From assembly GCA_016177025.1 (NCBI GenBank), contig JACOWB010000009.1, forward strand, positions 1 to 39,560: a stretch of 39,560 nucleotides of DNA, written 5' to 3'. The position numbers and the translations under genes are program-made. Source of the stretch: Candidatus Aenigmatarchaeota archaeon. Its GTDB lineage: Archaea; Aenigmatarchaeota; Aenigmatarchaeia; CG10238-14; SCSR01. The notes below the pieces were generated by a model. The model was not told where the DNA came from. It made no database searches and saw only the letters and a program-made list of their open reading frames with translations. Positions within the stretch are counted from its first letter, which is position 1. Each line of letters opens with the position of its first letter. This document shows, one piece after another, positions 1 through 7,729 of the stretch.

Positions 1-357
1 AGTTAGCTGTGATGTTTGATACAGGAATAAACTCCATATTCCCCCTGCAAATGAAACCAATGAGGAAACTAGAATTATGATCAATCTCTTCGATTTGCTT
101 GCAATAATTCCATGACCTTTATCTGTTAAAGTGTAGAAAATCCATTTTTTTCCCGGCTGTTCTATTCTCTTTACCAATCCAGCTTTCATTAAAACATTCA
201 AATGTTCGACTATCGTGGCCTCGCTCTTGTTTAATTTCTGGCTTATGAATGAAGGATTCCTTCCGCCCTCTGATAACATTTTGAGTATGTCAAGTCTAGT
301 GTCGACTGACAGAACCTTCAATACATCCCTGTCTATGATGGTTACAGGCTCTTCCAT
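1..357 (-). CDS. ArsR-like winged-helix transcriptional regulator with C-terminal hydrophobic segment (partial, runs off left edge)
   Basis: Reverse-strand translation MEEPVTIIDRDVLKVLSVDTRLDILKMLSEGGRNPSFISQKLNKSEATIVEHLNVLMKAGLVKRIEQPGKKWIFYTLTDKG..., typical ArsR wHTH pattern; open to position 1. Confidence 0.75.
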   Translation of the reverse strand, partial: MEEPVTIIDRDVLKVLSVDTRLDILKMLSEGGRNPSFISQKLNKSEATIVEHLNVLMKAGLVKRIEQPGKKWIFYTLTDKGHGIIASKSKRLIIILVSSLVSFAGGIWSLFLYQTSQLT

Positions 358-464
358 GAAAGGAGTTGTTGGAGGCAAGAGATAAAAACATTGGTTTTCA
401 TTTGGCTATGGCCGAATCATCGGATTGAATTAGAGTTAAATAGTTTTAGCTATTTATCTACCAC

Positions 465-1139
465 ATGGAAGAATCTATGAAACAGCTGGAAATGGAAATA
501 AAAAAACTTCTCACGCTTTCATAGGAAGTCGGGCAGTCTGTCTTTATAGAAGACAAATTGCCACATATAATTGGTCACCTAGACGATGTCGAAATCGGTG
601 TCGATCAAGCTTTAGCTGCCCAAAGAGCAGATGATGGATATGTGTTGCCTAGATGGCTGGGTAATCTGCACAGAAGGGTGAGAGAGACTATAAGAGTCTA
701 TACCGGACGCAATGAAGAAATTCTAGACAGATTACAAAACGGCAACACCGATACGGAGACATTTTTAGATTATGCCACTGGAAGAATAATCGGTGTTGTG
801 TAAGCACACATCCAACAGGAAGTAGCTAAAGTTATTGCCAGAGAAGGAAGCAGTCAACTTCCTTTGCAAGAAGCTCGTGAAAACCCGCGAGAACAGGGGG
901 ATACACATACGTATCTTGTTCTGAGGTTGTTAATTGAGGACAGGAAAACGGTAACACCAAGCCAATTAAGAAGAATGGGACTGGTTCCAGAGTTTGAGAG
1001 AGTAGAACAGTACGGCACTCTTCTGAAAAGTATGGCGTATGACGGATATTTGAAGAATTCTGGAAGAAAAGGGAGAGAACTTGTCAGAATGGTAACAGAG
1101 AAAGGAAGACAACGCTATGAGGCGGTCCGCACTCGATAA
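465..1139 (+). pseudogene. Single reading frame with in-frame TAG (522-524) and TAA (801-803); C-terminal part resembles a winged-helix domain
   Basis: ATG at 465, TTG ORF at 558 and TTG ORF at 864 are all in the same frame, and translation is protein-like across both stops. Confidence 0.5.
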
Positions 1140-1176
1140 AAGTTTAAGACCTTCACCGACAAACGATTAAATAATC

Positions 1177-2340
1177 ATGGACATCAAGGAAGCAGCCTTA
1201 AAACTGCACAAAGAGCTCAGAGGCAAGATAGAAATTAAAAGCAAATATCCTATCAAGTCGCTGGAGGACCTGACGCTTCTCTACACCCCAGGAGTTGCTG
1301 CGGCATCGATGGAAATTTTCAAGAATAAAAACTTGGCATATGACTATACATCGAAATGGAATACGGTTGCTATTGTAACCGACGGCTCCAGAGTATTGGG
1401 TCTTGGCGACATAGGACCGGAGGCGGCATTGCCTGTGATGGAGGGTAAGGCACTATTATTCAAGCTATTCGGTGACGTAGACGCCATACCAATCTGTCTG
1501 GCTACGCAAGACACTGATGAGATAATAAACATAGTGAAGAAGATCGCTCCGACTTTTGGTGGGATAAACATTGAAGACATTGACTCCCCAAGATGCTTTG
1601 AGATAGTTGACAGGCTGGAGAAAGAGCTGGATATACCTGTCTTTCATGATGATCAACATGGTACAGGTGTGGTTACACTTGCCGCGTTATCGAATGCGTT
1701 AATACTTGTAGATAAAAAATTGGAAACTGTAAAAATCGTTATTGCCGGTGCTGGTTCAGCTGGCACTGGTGTGACAAAAATTTTGTTGAAAGCTGGAGCG
1801 AAGAACATTATTGTTACGGATTCGAAAGGCGTGATTTTCAGTGGAAGAACTGAAAACATGAACCCATACAAAGAAGAGCTGGCAAACACCACCAACCCCG
1901 AGAATTTGCAAGGCGATGTTACAGAAGCGTTGAAAGGGGCTGATGTGCTGATTGCATTGAATGGAAAACCTAATTCCATTACAGTAGATATGATAAGGAT
2001 GATGTCAAAGAATCCTATTGTGTTCGCACTTGGCAACCCGGAACCAGAAATTCTTCCGAACGATGCGAAGGAGTGTGGGGCGAAGATTGTTGCGACAGGA
2101 AGAAGCGATTTTCCCAACCAAGTAAACAACAGTCTCGCCTTTCCTGCGATTTTCAGAGCAGTTTTTGATGCAAGGCTGGAAAAAGTAACCGACGAGATGA
2201 AGTTGGCGGCCGCTTATGCTATTGCTGATTTCATTCCAAAGGACAAATTAAATGAAGATTACATTGTCCCGCGAATGACTGACAAAGGCTTAAGAGAAAA
2301 AATTGTGGAAAATATCCTGAGAGCTGCAAACAAAAACTGA
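1177..2340 (+). CDS. NAD(P)-dependent malic enzyme (malate dehydrogenase, oxaloacetate-decarboxylating)
   Basis: LYTPGVAAASMEI, DGSRVLGLGDIGPEAALPVMEGKALLFK, PVFHDDQHGTGVV, IVIAGAGSAGTGV motifs. Confidence 0.96.
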   Translation: MDIKEAALKLHKELRGKIEIKSKYPIKSLEDLTLLYTPGVAAASMEIFKNKNLAYDYTSKWNTVAIVTDGSRVLGLGDIGPEAALPVMEGKALLFKLFGDVDAIPICLATQDTDEIINIVKKIAPTFGGINIEDIDSPRCFEIVDRLEKELDIPVFHDDQHGTGVVTLAALSNALILVDKKLETVKIVIAGAGSAGTGVTKILLKAGAKNIIVTDSKGVIFSGRTENMNPYKEELANTTNPENLQGDVTEALKGADVLIALNGKPNSITVDMIRMMSKNPIVFALGNPEPEILPNDAKECGAKIVATGRSDFPNQVNNSLAFPAIFRAVFDARLEKVTDEMKLAAAYAIADFIPKDKLNEDYIVPRMTDKGLREKIVENILRAANKN

Positions 2341-2653
2341 AAATTACCACACAAGCAGTTGTATTTGAAAAGTTCCACGAGCACAATTCTAAAAATGAAA
2401 AATTTTAATTAAACTATACACTGCAACATATAGGATGAAATTAACTAAACTATTTATAAGTAAGAATGGAATAAAGTTTTACTCGTTTAATCTCGTTCGA
2501 CTTGATTTACTCTCGTAAAGTAAATCTCGTGTAACTCTCGTAAAGCCACACTTTATTATCGAAATCTCATTCTCGTAAAAAGTAAATTGGAAACCACTTA
2601 TAAAGGGTTTTCGATGAAGTGAAATATATTTCACAAAAGATAGGAGGAATAAA

Positions 2654-3805
2654 ATGGAATCGATTGTTAGAAACGCGTTAGGAAAGTCGGCTAGTACTGA
2701 CGATTCGTTGCAAAGCAGATTCAGGCTAGAGTCCACATCTGGTGCAACATTCAGCAACGTTGACTACTACAAGCTTGCTGAACAGGAGTTTGGTTTCTCA
2801 GTGAAGAAAGCCAAGGTGACCGTCATTGGTTGCGGAGGCGCTGGACAGAATGCTGTAACACGATTAACAGAAATGGGAGTCGAAGGTGCGCAAACTGTTT
2901 CATGCAACACAGATGCCAAGCATCTGGCAGTAGGCAAGGCTGATAAGAAGATTCTCATCGGAAGAGAATTGACAAGAGGACTAGGAGCTGGAGGAATTCC
3001 AGAAGTAGGAAAGAAGGCTGCAGAAGAGTCAAGGAACGAAATCAAGGAAGCTCTCGACGGTTCTGACCTAGTATTTGCAATCGCAGGCCTAGGAAAAGGA
3101 ACTGGAACAGGAAGTGTCCCGATAGCATGCGAAGTAGCAAAGTCGATGGGAGCAATTGTGATCGCTGTAGTTACAATGCCTTTCAAGCTCGAAGGAGCTA
3201 GAATCAGCAAGGCTGAAGAAGGTCTAGCATCTTTGAGACAGGTATGCGACACTGCGATTGTAATCGAGAACGACAAGCTTCTCAAGTTTGCAGGCAACAT
3301 GGCAATCCAAAATGCATTTGCAGTTGCAGACGAGCTCATAGCAAGCATGGTAAAGGGAATCACAGAGACTATCACACTGCCGAGTCTCGTCAACTTGGAT
3401 TACGCTGACGTCAGGTCAGTCATGCATTCAGGTGGCGTGGCATCGATAGGGGTAGGTGAGAGCAACTCGAGCAACAGGGCAGAAGACTCGATAACAAAAG
3501 CGTTAATGAATCCTCTGCTGGAAGTTGACTACACAGGAGCATCAGGAGCTTTGGTGCACATTACAGGAGGTCCAGACCTAAGACTGGATGAAGTTAACCT
3601 AATAGGCGAAGCGGTGGCACAACACCTAGATCCACAAGCACAAGTATTCTGGGGGGCAAGAGTTCTGCCGGAATTCGAAGGCAAGGTTCAGGTAATCGCC
3701 ATCATCACAGGAGTACGATCGCCGTATATCCTTGGGCCAGTCTCAAGAGAAGCGCCAATAGTCAGGGAAATCAGTCAGACACTAGGCATTGATGTCATAA
3801 GATGA
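2654..3805 (+). CDS. ftsZ: Cell division GTPase FtsZ
   Basis: VIGCGGAGQNAVTRLTEMGVEGAQTVSCNTDAKHL, ILIGRELTRGLGAGG, AGLGKGTGTGSVP; SD-like aggagg before ATG. Confidence 0.95.
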   Translation: MESIVRNALGKSASTDDSLQSRFRLESTSGATFSNVDYYKLAEQEFGFSVKKAKVTVIGCGGAGQNAVTRLTEMGVEGAQTVSCNTDAKHLAVGKADKKILIGRELTRGLGAGGIPEVGKKAAEESRNEIKEALDGSDLVFAIAGLGKGTGTGSVPIACEVAKSMGAIVIAVVTMPFKLEGARISKAEEGLASLRQVCDTAIVIENDKLLKFAGNMAIQNAFAVADELIASMVKGITETITLPSLVNLDYADVRSVMHSGGVASIGVGESNSSNRAEDSITKALMNPLLEVDYTGASGALVHITGGPDLRLDEVNLIGEAVAQHLDPQAQVFWGARVLPEFEGKVQVIAIITGVRSPYILGPVSREAPIVREISQTLGIDVIR

Positions 3806-3868
3806 AGGCACTGCCTTCAATCTTACCTTCTTTAATTTCATCTTAAAAAGAAAGGGAGGAGAAAAAGA

Positions 3869-3934
3869 ATGGACGAAGACATATGGGATCCGCTTGAAGA
3901 AGTAGAAATGGAAGACTACGACTCTGACGAGTAG
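3869..3934 (+). CDS. 21-aa acidic microprotein MDEDIWDPLEEVEMEDYDSDE
   Basis: ORF ATG 3869 to TAG 3934, preceded by gggaggag SD-like sequence; directly downstream of ftsZ. Confidence 0.5.
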   Translation: MDEDIWDPLEEVEMEDYDSDE

Positions 3935-4134
3935 TGGGTTTTCCTTATTTTTTAATTTTTGTTAGCTTTTTTCTTAGAGTTTTATAGGATTTCTGGCAGC
4001 ACTAGCCTAAAAATATTATCTTGCATCTTAAAAACCGCATTTTTGAAAACCGGCAATGTACATGCCAGGCGTTATAAGGATGTGCAAAATCGCCAGTTAC
4101 TGTATATCAAGTTAACTTAGAAGTTAGAGAAAAT

Positions 4135-4467
4135 TTATCGCATTCTTGACAATCTTGGCGGGGATGGAGCTTCTGGCTGCTCTACAGACTCTTCTGGAGC
4201 TTCTTCAGGAAAGGCCGCCTCGCTTATGTGCTTTATGATGACAACATCGCCGACAGACTGAACCATGTTATAAGGAACTACAACGCCCTTCTTGCCAGCT
4301 ACCATCTTGCCCAAAAGGGAGCCTCGCGCTGCTTCGACAACCAGTGACCTAACCTTATAGCGTGACAAGTCGAATTCCATGTCGCTTACCTTGCCGCAGT
4401 AGAACCCCCTGTTAGTGAAGACGTCCTTGGCGAACATGTCAGAAATATCCTTTACTAATATTGGCAT
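4135..4467 (-). CDS. PRC-barrel domain protein
   Basis: MPILVKDISDMFAKDVFTNRGFYCGKVSDMEFDLSRYKVRSLVVEA...VVVPYNMVQSVGDVVII matches the PRC-barrel pattern. Confidence 0.8.
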   Translation of the reverse strand: MPILVKDISDMFAKDVFTNRGFYCGKVSDMEFDLSRYKVRSLVVEAARGSLLGKMVAGKKGVVVPYNMVQSVGDVVIIKHISEAAFPEEAPEESVEQPEAPSPPRLSRMR

Positions 4468-4555
4468 ATTCTATTATATGTGGAGATTAATTTAAATATC
4501 TGTGGTGATGCGATGGGATCAAGTTATTATCTGGCTTTGCAGTCACGTTTTCTAA

Positions 4556-4573
4556 ATGTAAGACGTCTTACAT
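4556..4573. promoter_or_regulatory. 18-bp perfect palindrome ATGTAAGACGTCTTACAT (candidate operator)
   Basis: Self-complementary across all 18 nt; 16/18 match to the palindrome at 33686-33703. Confidence 0.55.
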
Positions 4574-4641
4574 ATATCCCATGTGGGACATTACAACCAA
4601 AAGTTAATTTATTTTAATATCAACTGTTATCATCTATGTAT

Positions 4642-4744
4642 GCTGGAGTCGCCTAACCAGGTATGGCACGAAATCCGAAAGGATGTGTAAGGTTGCTAAC
4701 CTCGCGCAGCTTGCTGCTTGCGAGTTCAAATCTCGCCTCCAGCG
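4642..4744 (+). tRNA. tRNA-Ser(GCT) with predicted 19-nt non-canonical intron (about 4672-4690)
   Basis: Acceptor GCTGGAG/CTCCAGC with G73; D-arm GCC-TAACCAGGTAT-GGC; variable arm GCAG-CTTG-CTGC; T-arm GCGAG-TTCAAAT-CTCGC; removing AATCCGAAAGGATGTGTAA restores CGAGG-TTGCTAA-CCTCG. Confidence 0.85.
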
Positions 4745-4775
4745 CTTTTAAATGTAAAAGATACATAATTCGATT

Positions 4776-4940
4776 ATGAAACTTGCAATAAAAATCTGGG
4801 AAGGAGAAAAATACTACATTGCAAGAGTTCCGGAATTAGGCGTAACTACACAAGGTAGAACACCTTATGAAGCTAGAAAAAATCTACGTGACGCCATAGA
4901 ACTTCATTTAGAATCTATGATAGATTATATCTTAAAATAA
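4776..4940 (+). CDS. HicB-like (UPF0150) 54-aa protein, no adjacent HicA
   Basis: MKLAIKIWEGEKYYIARVPELGVTTQGRTPYEARKNLRDAIELHLESMIDYILK; typical HicB N-terminal fold pattern. Confidence 0.75.
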   Translation: MKLAIKIWEGEKYYIARVPELGVTTQGRTPYEARKNLRDAIELHLESMIDYILK

Positions 4941-4949
4941 AATAGAATC

Positions 4950-5465
4950 ATGGAATGGTATTGGTTCTCATTAATTCCTGTACCTGTACTTCTTTGGTTA
5001 TGGTTTGAACTGATTCGCGATGAGGCTTTGCCGATTCCCTTGCCGAAAGAAACTATAAGAAAAATGTTGAAATTATCTAGCGTGAAGGAAAACGATATTG
5101 TTTATGATTTAGGTTCTGGCGACGGCAGAGCTTTGATTATCGCTGCAAAAGAGTTCAATGCTAAAGCTATCGGCATAGAAAAAAATCGATTGTTGGTTTG
5201 GTTGTCTCGCTTGACAATTAGTAAAAACAGATTGCAGGATAGAATAGACATCGTCCATGACGATATCTTCAAGAAGAAAATAAGAGATGCCGATGTAATC
5301 CTGATATACCTTTCACACAAACTAACGCAAAAACTGGGACCGAAATTCCAAAAAGAATTGAACAAAGGCACGCGAATAATTTCCGCAAGCCATCCTTTAA
5401 TTGGTTGGAAAATAATTAGGAAAATAAGAACTGGGCATTTTTATTCATACTTGTACAAAGTTTGA
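4950..5465 (+). CDS. Class I SAM-dependent methyltransferase with N-terminal hydrophobic segment
   Basis: VYDLGSGDGRALIIAAKEFNAKAIGIEKN (motif I), DADVILIYLS. Confidence 0.8.
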   Translation: MEWYWFSLIPVPVLLWLWFELIRDEALPIPLPKETIRKMLKLSSVKENDIVYDLGSGDGRALIIAAKEFNAKAIGIEKNRLLVWLSRLTISKNRLQDRIDIVHDDIFKKKIRDADVILIYLSHKLTQKLGPKFQKELNKGTRIISASHPLIGWKIIRKIRTGHFYSYLYKV

Positions 5466-5468
5466 TTA

Positions 5469-6200
5469 ATGCTAGACATCAGAAAGGTCAACGTTTACTA
5501 CTATACTATATTCGCTCTGATAGCGACTGCCGTAGCTGGGTTAACTTTTATCGGTTTCTCTTCCACATTCATCATACCATTGATAATACTGCCTTTTGTC
5601 ACTCAAACTACTGAAATTATTTTGAAAGGAATCAAATTGGGAAAATGGGGGTACTCGCCTAGCGCAACAATAACAGGATTTATTTTGGCGATGGTATTGT
5701 CTCCTTTGCCACTTTATGCGCAGATTATTGTTGGTATGGTAGCAATCCTGCAGAAGTATATAATCAGGCGCGATAGAAGACACATATTCAATCCTGCCGC
5801 ATTTGGGCTGTTGTTCGCATGGTTAGCATTCGGCACTCCGCCAGCGTGGTGGGCCGCGGCAACACCTGCGGTCTTCCTCTTTCTGTTTTCAGACTATTTG
5901 ATTGGAAGACTGCCGCTGGCTTTGACATTTTATATGGTCTATGTTGGTTTAGTATCCGGAATTGGCTATTTCGCCACTGGCACGTTTTCTCCGAGTCTAC
6001 TCAGTTACCCGCTGTTATTTTTTGCGTTGGTGATGGTTGTAGAACCGAGGACAAGCGCTATTACTAAAACGGGGATGATAACAGAAGGGATTCTGCTGGC
6101 TATTGGTATATTTGCAGTTCAACGATTTGTGCCAATAGATTTGTTTGTCCCCGCATTGCTTTTAGCTAACATATTGGTACATTTCAGGGTATTGAAATAA
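5469..6200 (+). CDS. RnfD/NqrB-like membrane protein
   Basis: SATITGFILAMVLSPLPLYAQIIVGMVAILQKYIIRRDRRHIFNPAAFGLL resembles NqrB/RnfD; multiple TM segments. Confidence 0.7.
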   Translation: MLDIRKVNVYYYTIFALIATAVAGLTFIGFSSTFIIPLIILPFVTQTTEIILKGIKLGKWGYSPSATITGFILAMVLSPLPLYAQIIVGMVAILQKYIIRRDRRHIFNPAAFGLLFAWLAFGTPPAWWAAATPAVFLFLFSDYLIGRLPLALTFYMVYVGLVSGIGYFATGTFSPSLLSYPLLFFALVMVVEPRTSAITKTGMITEGILLAIGIFAVQRFVPIDLFVPALLLANILVHFRVLK

Positions 6201-6219
6201 ATTTTTAAATAATATGAAA

Positions 6220-7239
6220 TTAGATGATTGTCAGAATCGCCGTATTGCACATGCTTGATGTGCATAATCGTAAAGTATGTGTGCCTTTCGATAAAGAAGC
6301 TAAGGGTTTTATTGTTGCCAATTGCCCTGGTGTCACCAATCCTGAATACAATGCACTTATTTCACCACCTGATAAAGCTCTATTGTAGATGCTCACTTCG
6401 TCGATGAGAACATCGGCAGGGCGAAGCCCTGGTTTCGCTGAGCCAAAATATAGTTTGTCAAGATTTGGGGCATTGACATGCAGTGGGTAGTCGCCTCCCG
6501 TTGACCCAACGCTACTTTGTAAAACCCCATCTATATAGGACTTCAGTGTTCGGTCAGCTCTTGAGAAAACTAAGGCGACATGCTTCCACTCATTGGGCAA
6601 ATCACCACCATTATAAACAGAGGCTACTCCAGCCCCATGGGTAGTTCCATCATTAACATTTACCAACACAAAGCTACGGTAAATATAATAGAGCGTGTAA
6701 TCAGGAACATTGTCTTTGCGGTAGTTAATAATCTCAGTAGTGGTTGCTCCGCCTCGGTTTTTAATCCAAGCTGTTACTGTAAGCGCATCTGAAGGCCTTA
6801 AACTCACATCATTCCCAGCATCCACATAATCATCCACGCCATCAAAACTCAATGCTTTACTAAATTTACCATCTTGCCATGCAGGACAATTAGGACATGA
6901 TGGTCCTAGAGTTCCTACATTTTTATTTCCAGAATTATCATCAGTAGTACTTCCACTGCCTTCGTTAAAGCTCCAATATCCAACCACTCCTTGAATATTC
7001 GGCACAACAGCTATGTTTACAGCATTACCGTCTAATGTAATAGAAGAAAAAGATGTTATCGGATTGGTTCCAGAGTTTCTTATTATTAGTGTATTGTTTA
7101 CAGAATCAATTACTTCAAATGTTGCTGCAGTTTTGCCTGTGAAAACACCTGATACGTACAGGTAAGTTGTTCCGCCTAGCGCAACAACAATCATTAAAAT
7201 TAGAATTGATGCGATGACAGTAGAGATTGCTTTATGCAC
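6220..7239 (-). CDS. Type IV pilin/archaellin-like protein fused to a LamG (concanavalin A-like) domain
   Basis: N-terminal MHKAISTVIASILILMIVVALGGTTYLY class III signal; GVVGYWSFNEGSGSTTDDNSGN...LSFDGVDDYVDAG...LIDEVSIYNRALSGGEISALYSG is LamG-typical. Confidence 0.9.
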   Translation of the reverse strand: MHKAISTVIASILILMIVVALGGTTYLYVSGVFTGKTAATFEVIDSVNNTLIIRNSGTNPITSFSSITLDGNAVNIAVVPNIQGVVGYWSFNEGSGSTTDDNSGNKNVGTLGPSCPNCPAWQDGKFSKALSFDGVDDYVDAGNDVSLRPSDALTVTAWIKNRGGATTTEIINYRKDNVPDYTLYYIYRSFVLVNVNDGTTHGAGVASVYNGGDLPNEWKHVALVFSRADRTLKSYIDGVLQSSVGSTGGDYPLHVNAPNLDKLYFGSAKPGLRPADVLIDEVSIYNRALSGGEISALYSGLVTPGQLATIKPLASLSKGTHTLRLCTSSMCNTAILTII

Positions 7240-7275
7240 AAAAATTATTAGCTTTAGTGTTTAATTAATGTTAAG

Positions 7276-7362
7276 GGGTTCGTAGTCTAGTGGTAAGGAA
7301 CTTTCACTCTAGGACTGGTCTTTGACGTGGACCGAACAGGAGTTCGATTCTCCTCGAACCCA
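7276..7362 (+). tRNA. tRNA-Val(GAC) with predicted 15-nt non-canonical intron in the D-arm (about 7300-7314)
   Basis: Acceptor GGGTTCG/CGAACCC with A73; anticodon arm GGTCT-TTGACGT-GGACC; T-arm AGGAG-TTCGATT-CTCCT; removing ACTTTCACTCTAGGA restores D-stem GTC/GAC. Confidence 0.8.
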
Positions 7363-7367
7363 CTTAT

Positions 7368-7700
7368 TTATGGTTTACCTGAAATAGGTGAAATAATTTT
7401 CTGCCTTAAATCATCGGCTTGTTTTTTATATGTGTCAGCTTTACCAGGTTTTTGTGATGCCAACTCGTCAAGACGTGCTGCTTCTTGAGATCTTTCATTC
7501 CGCAATTCATCATCAGAAATCATCCCGAATGCTTTTTGAATCGCTTCGCCCGCACGTTCAATCCCATAAATAGGACTTTCTGGACCAATATTTTTCCCTG
7601 ATATTTTATCGGTAGCTACTGCCAGACCGCCTGCACCAATCACTCCACCTAGAATTAGTAGAATGCTTAAGGCTGGGACTATTCCATTCAAAATTACCAC
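7368..7700 (-). CDS. Secreted/membrane-anchored protein, DUF5667-like
   Basis: N-terminal hydrophobic segment, then GPESPIYGIERAGEAIQKAFG... Confidence 0.5.
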   Translation of the reverse strand: MVILNGIVPALSILLILGGVIGAGGLAVATDKISGKNIGPESPIYGIERAGEAIQKAFGMISDDELRNERSQEAARLDELASQKPGKADTYKKQADDLRQKIISPISGKP

Positions 7701-7729
7701 TTGATCATATTTGGTTTCTTTATATTAAA

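Noticed and set aside
2435-2518. Possible 27-aa upstream ORF before ftsZ (MKLTKLFISKNGIKFYSFNLVRLDLLS)
   Set aside because: Overlaps a TATA-like element and the repeat cluster; no independent support
2767-3393. 208-aa minus-strand ORF
   Set aside because: Antisense to ftsZ
4011-4130. Possible small RNA in the ftsZ / PRC-barrel intergenic region
   Set aside because: Some complementary segments (ggcg/cgcc) but no convincing extended fold or conserved box motifs by eye
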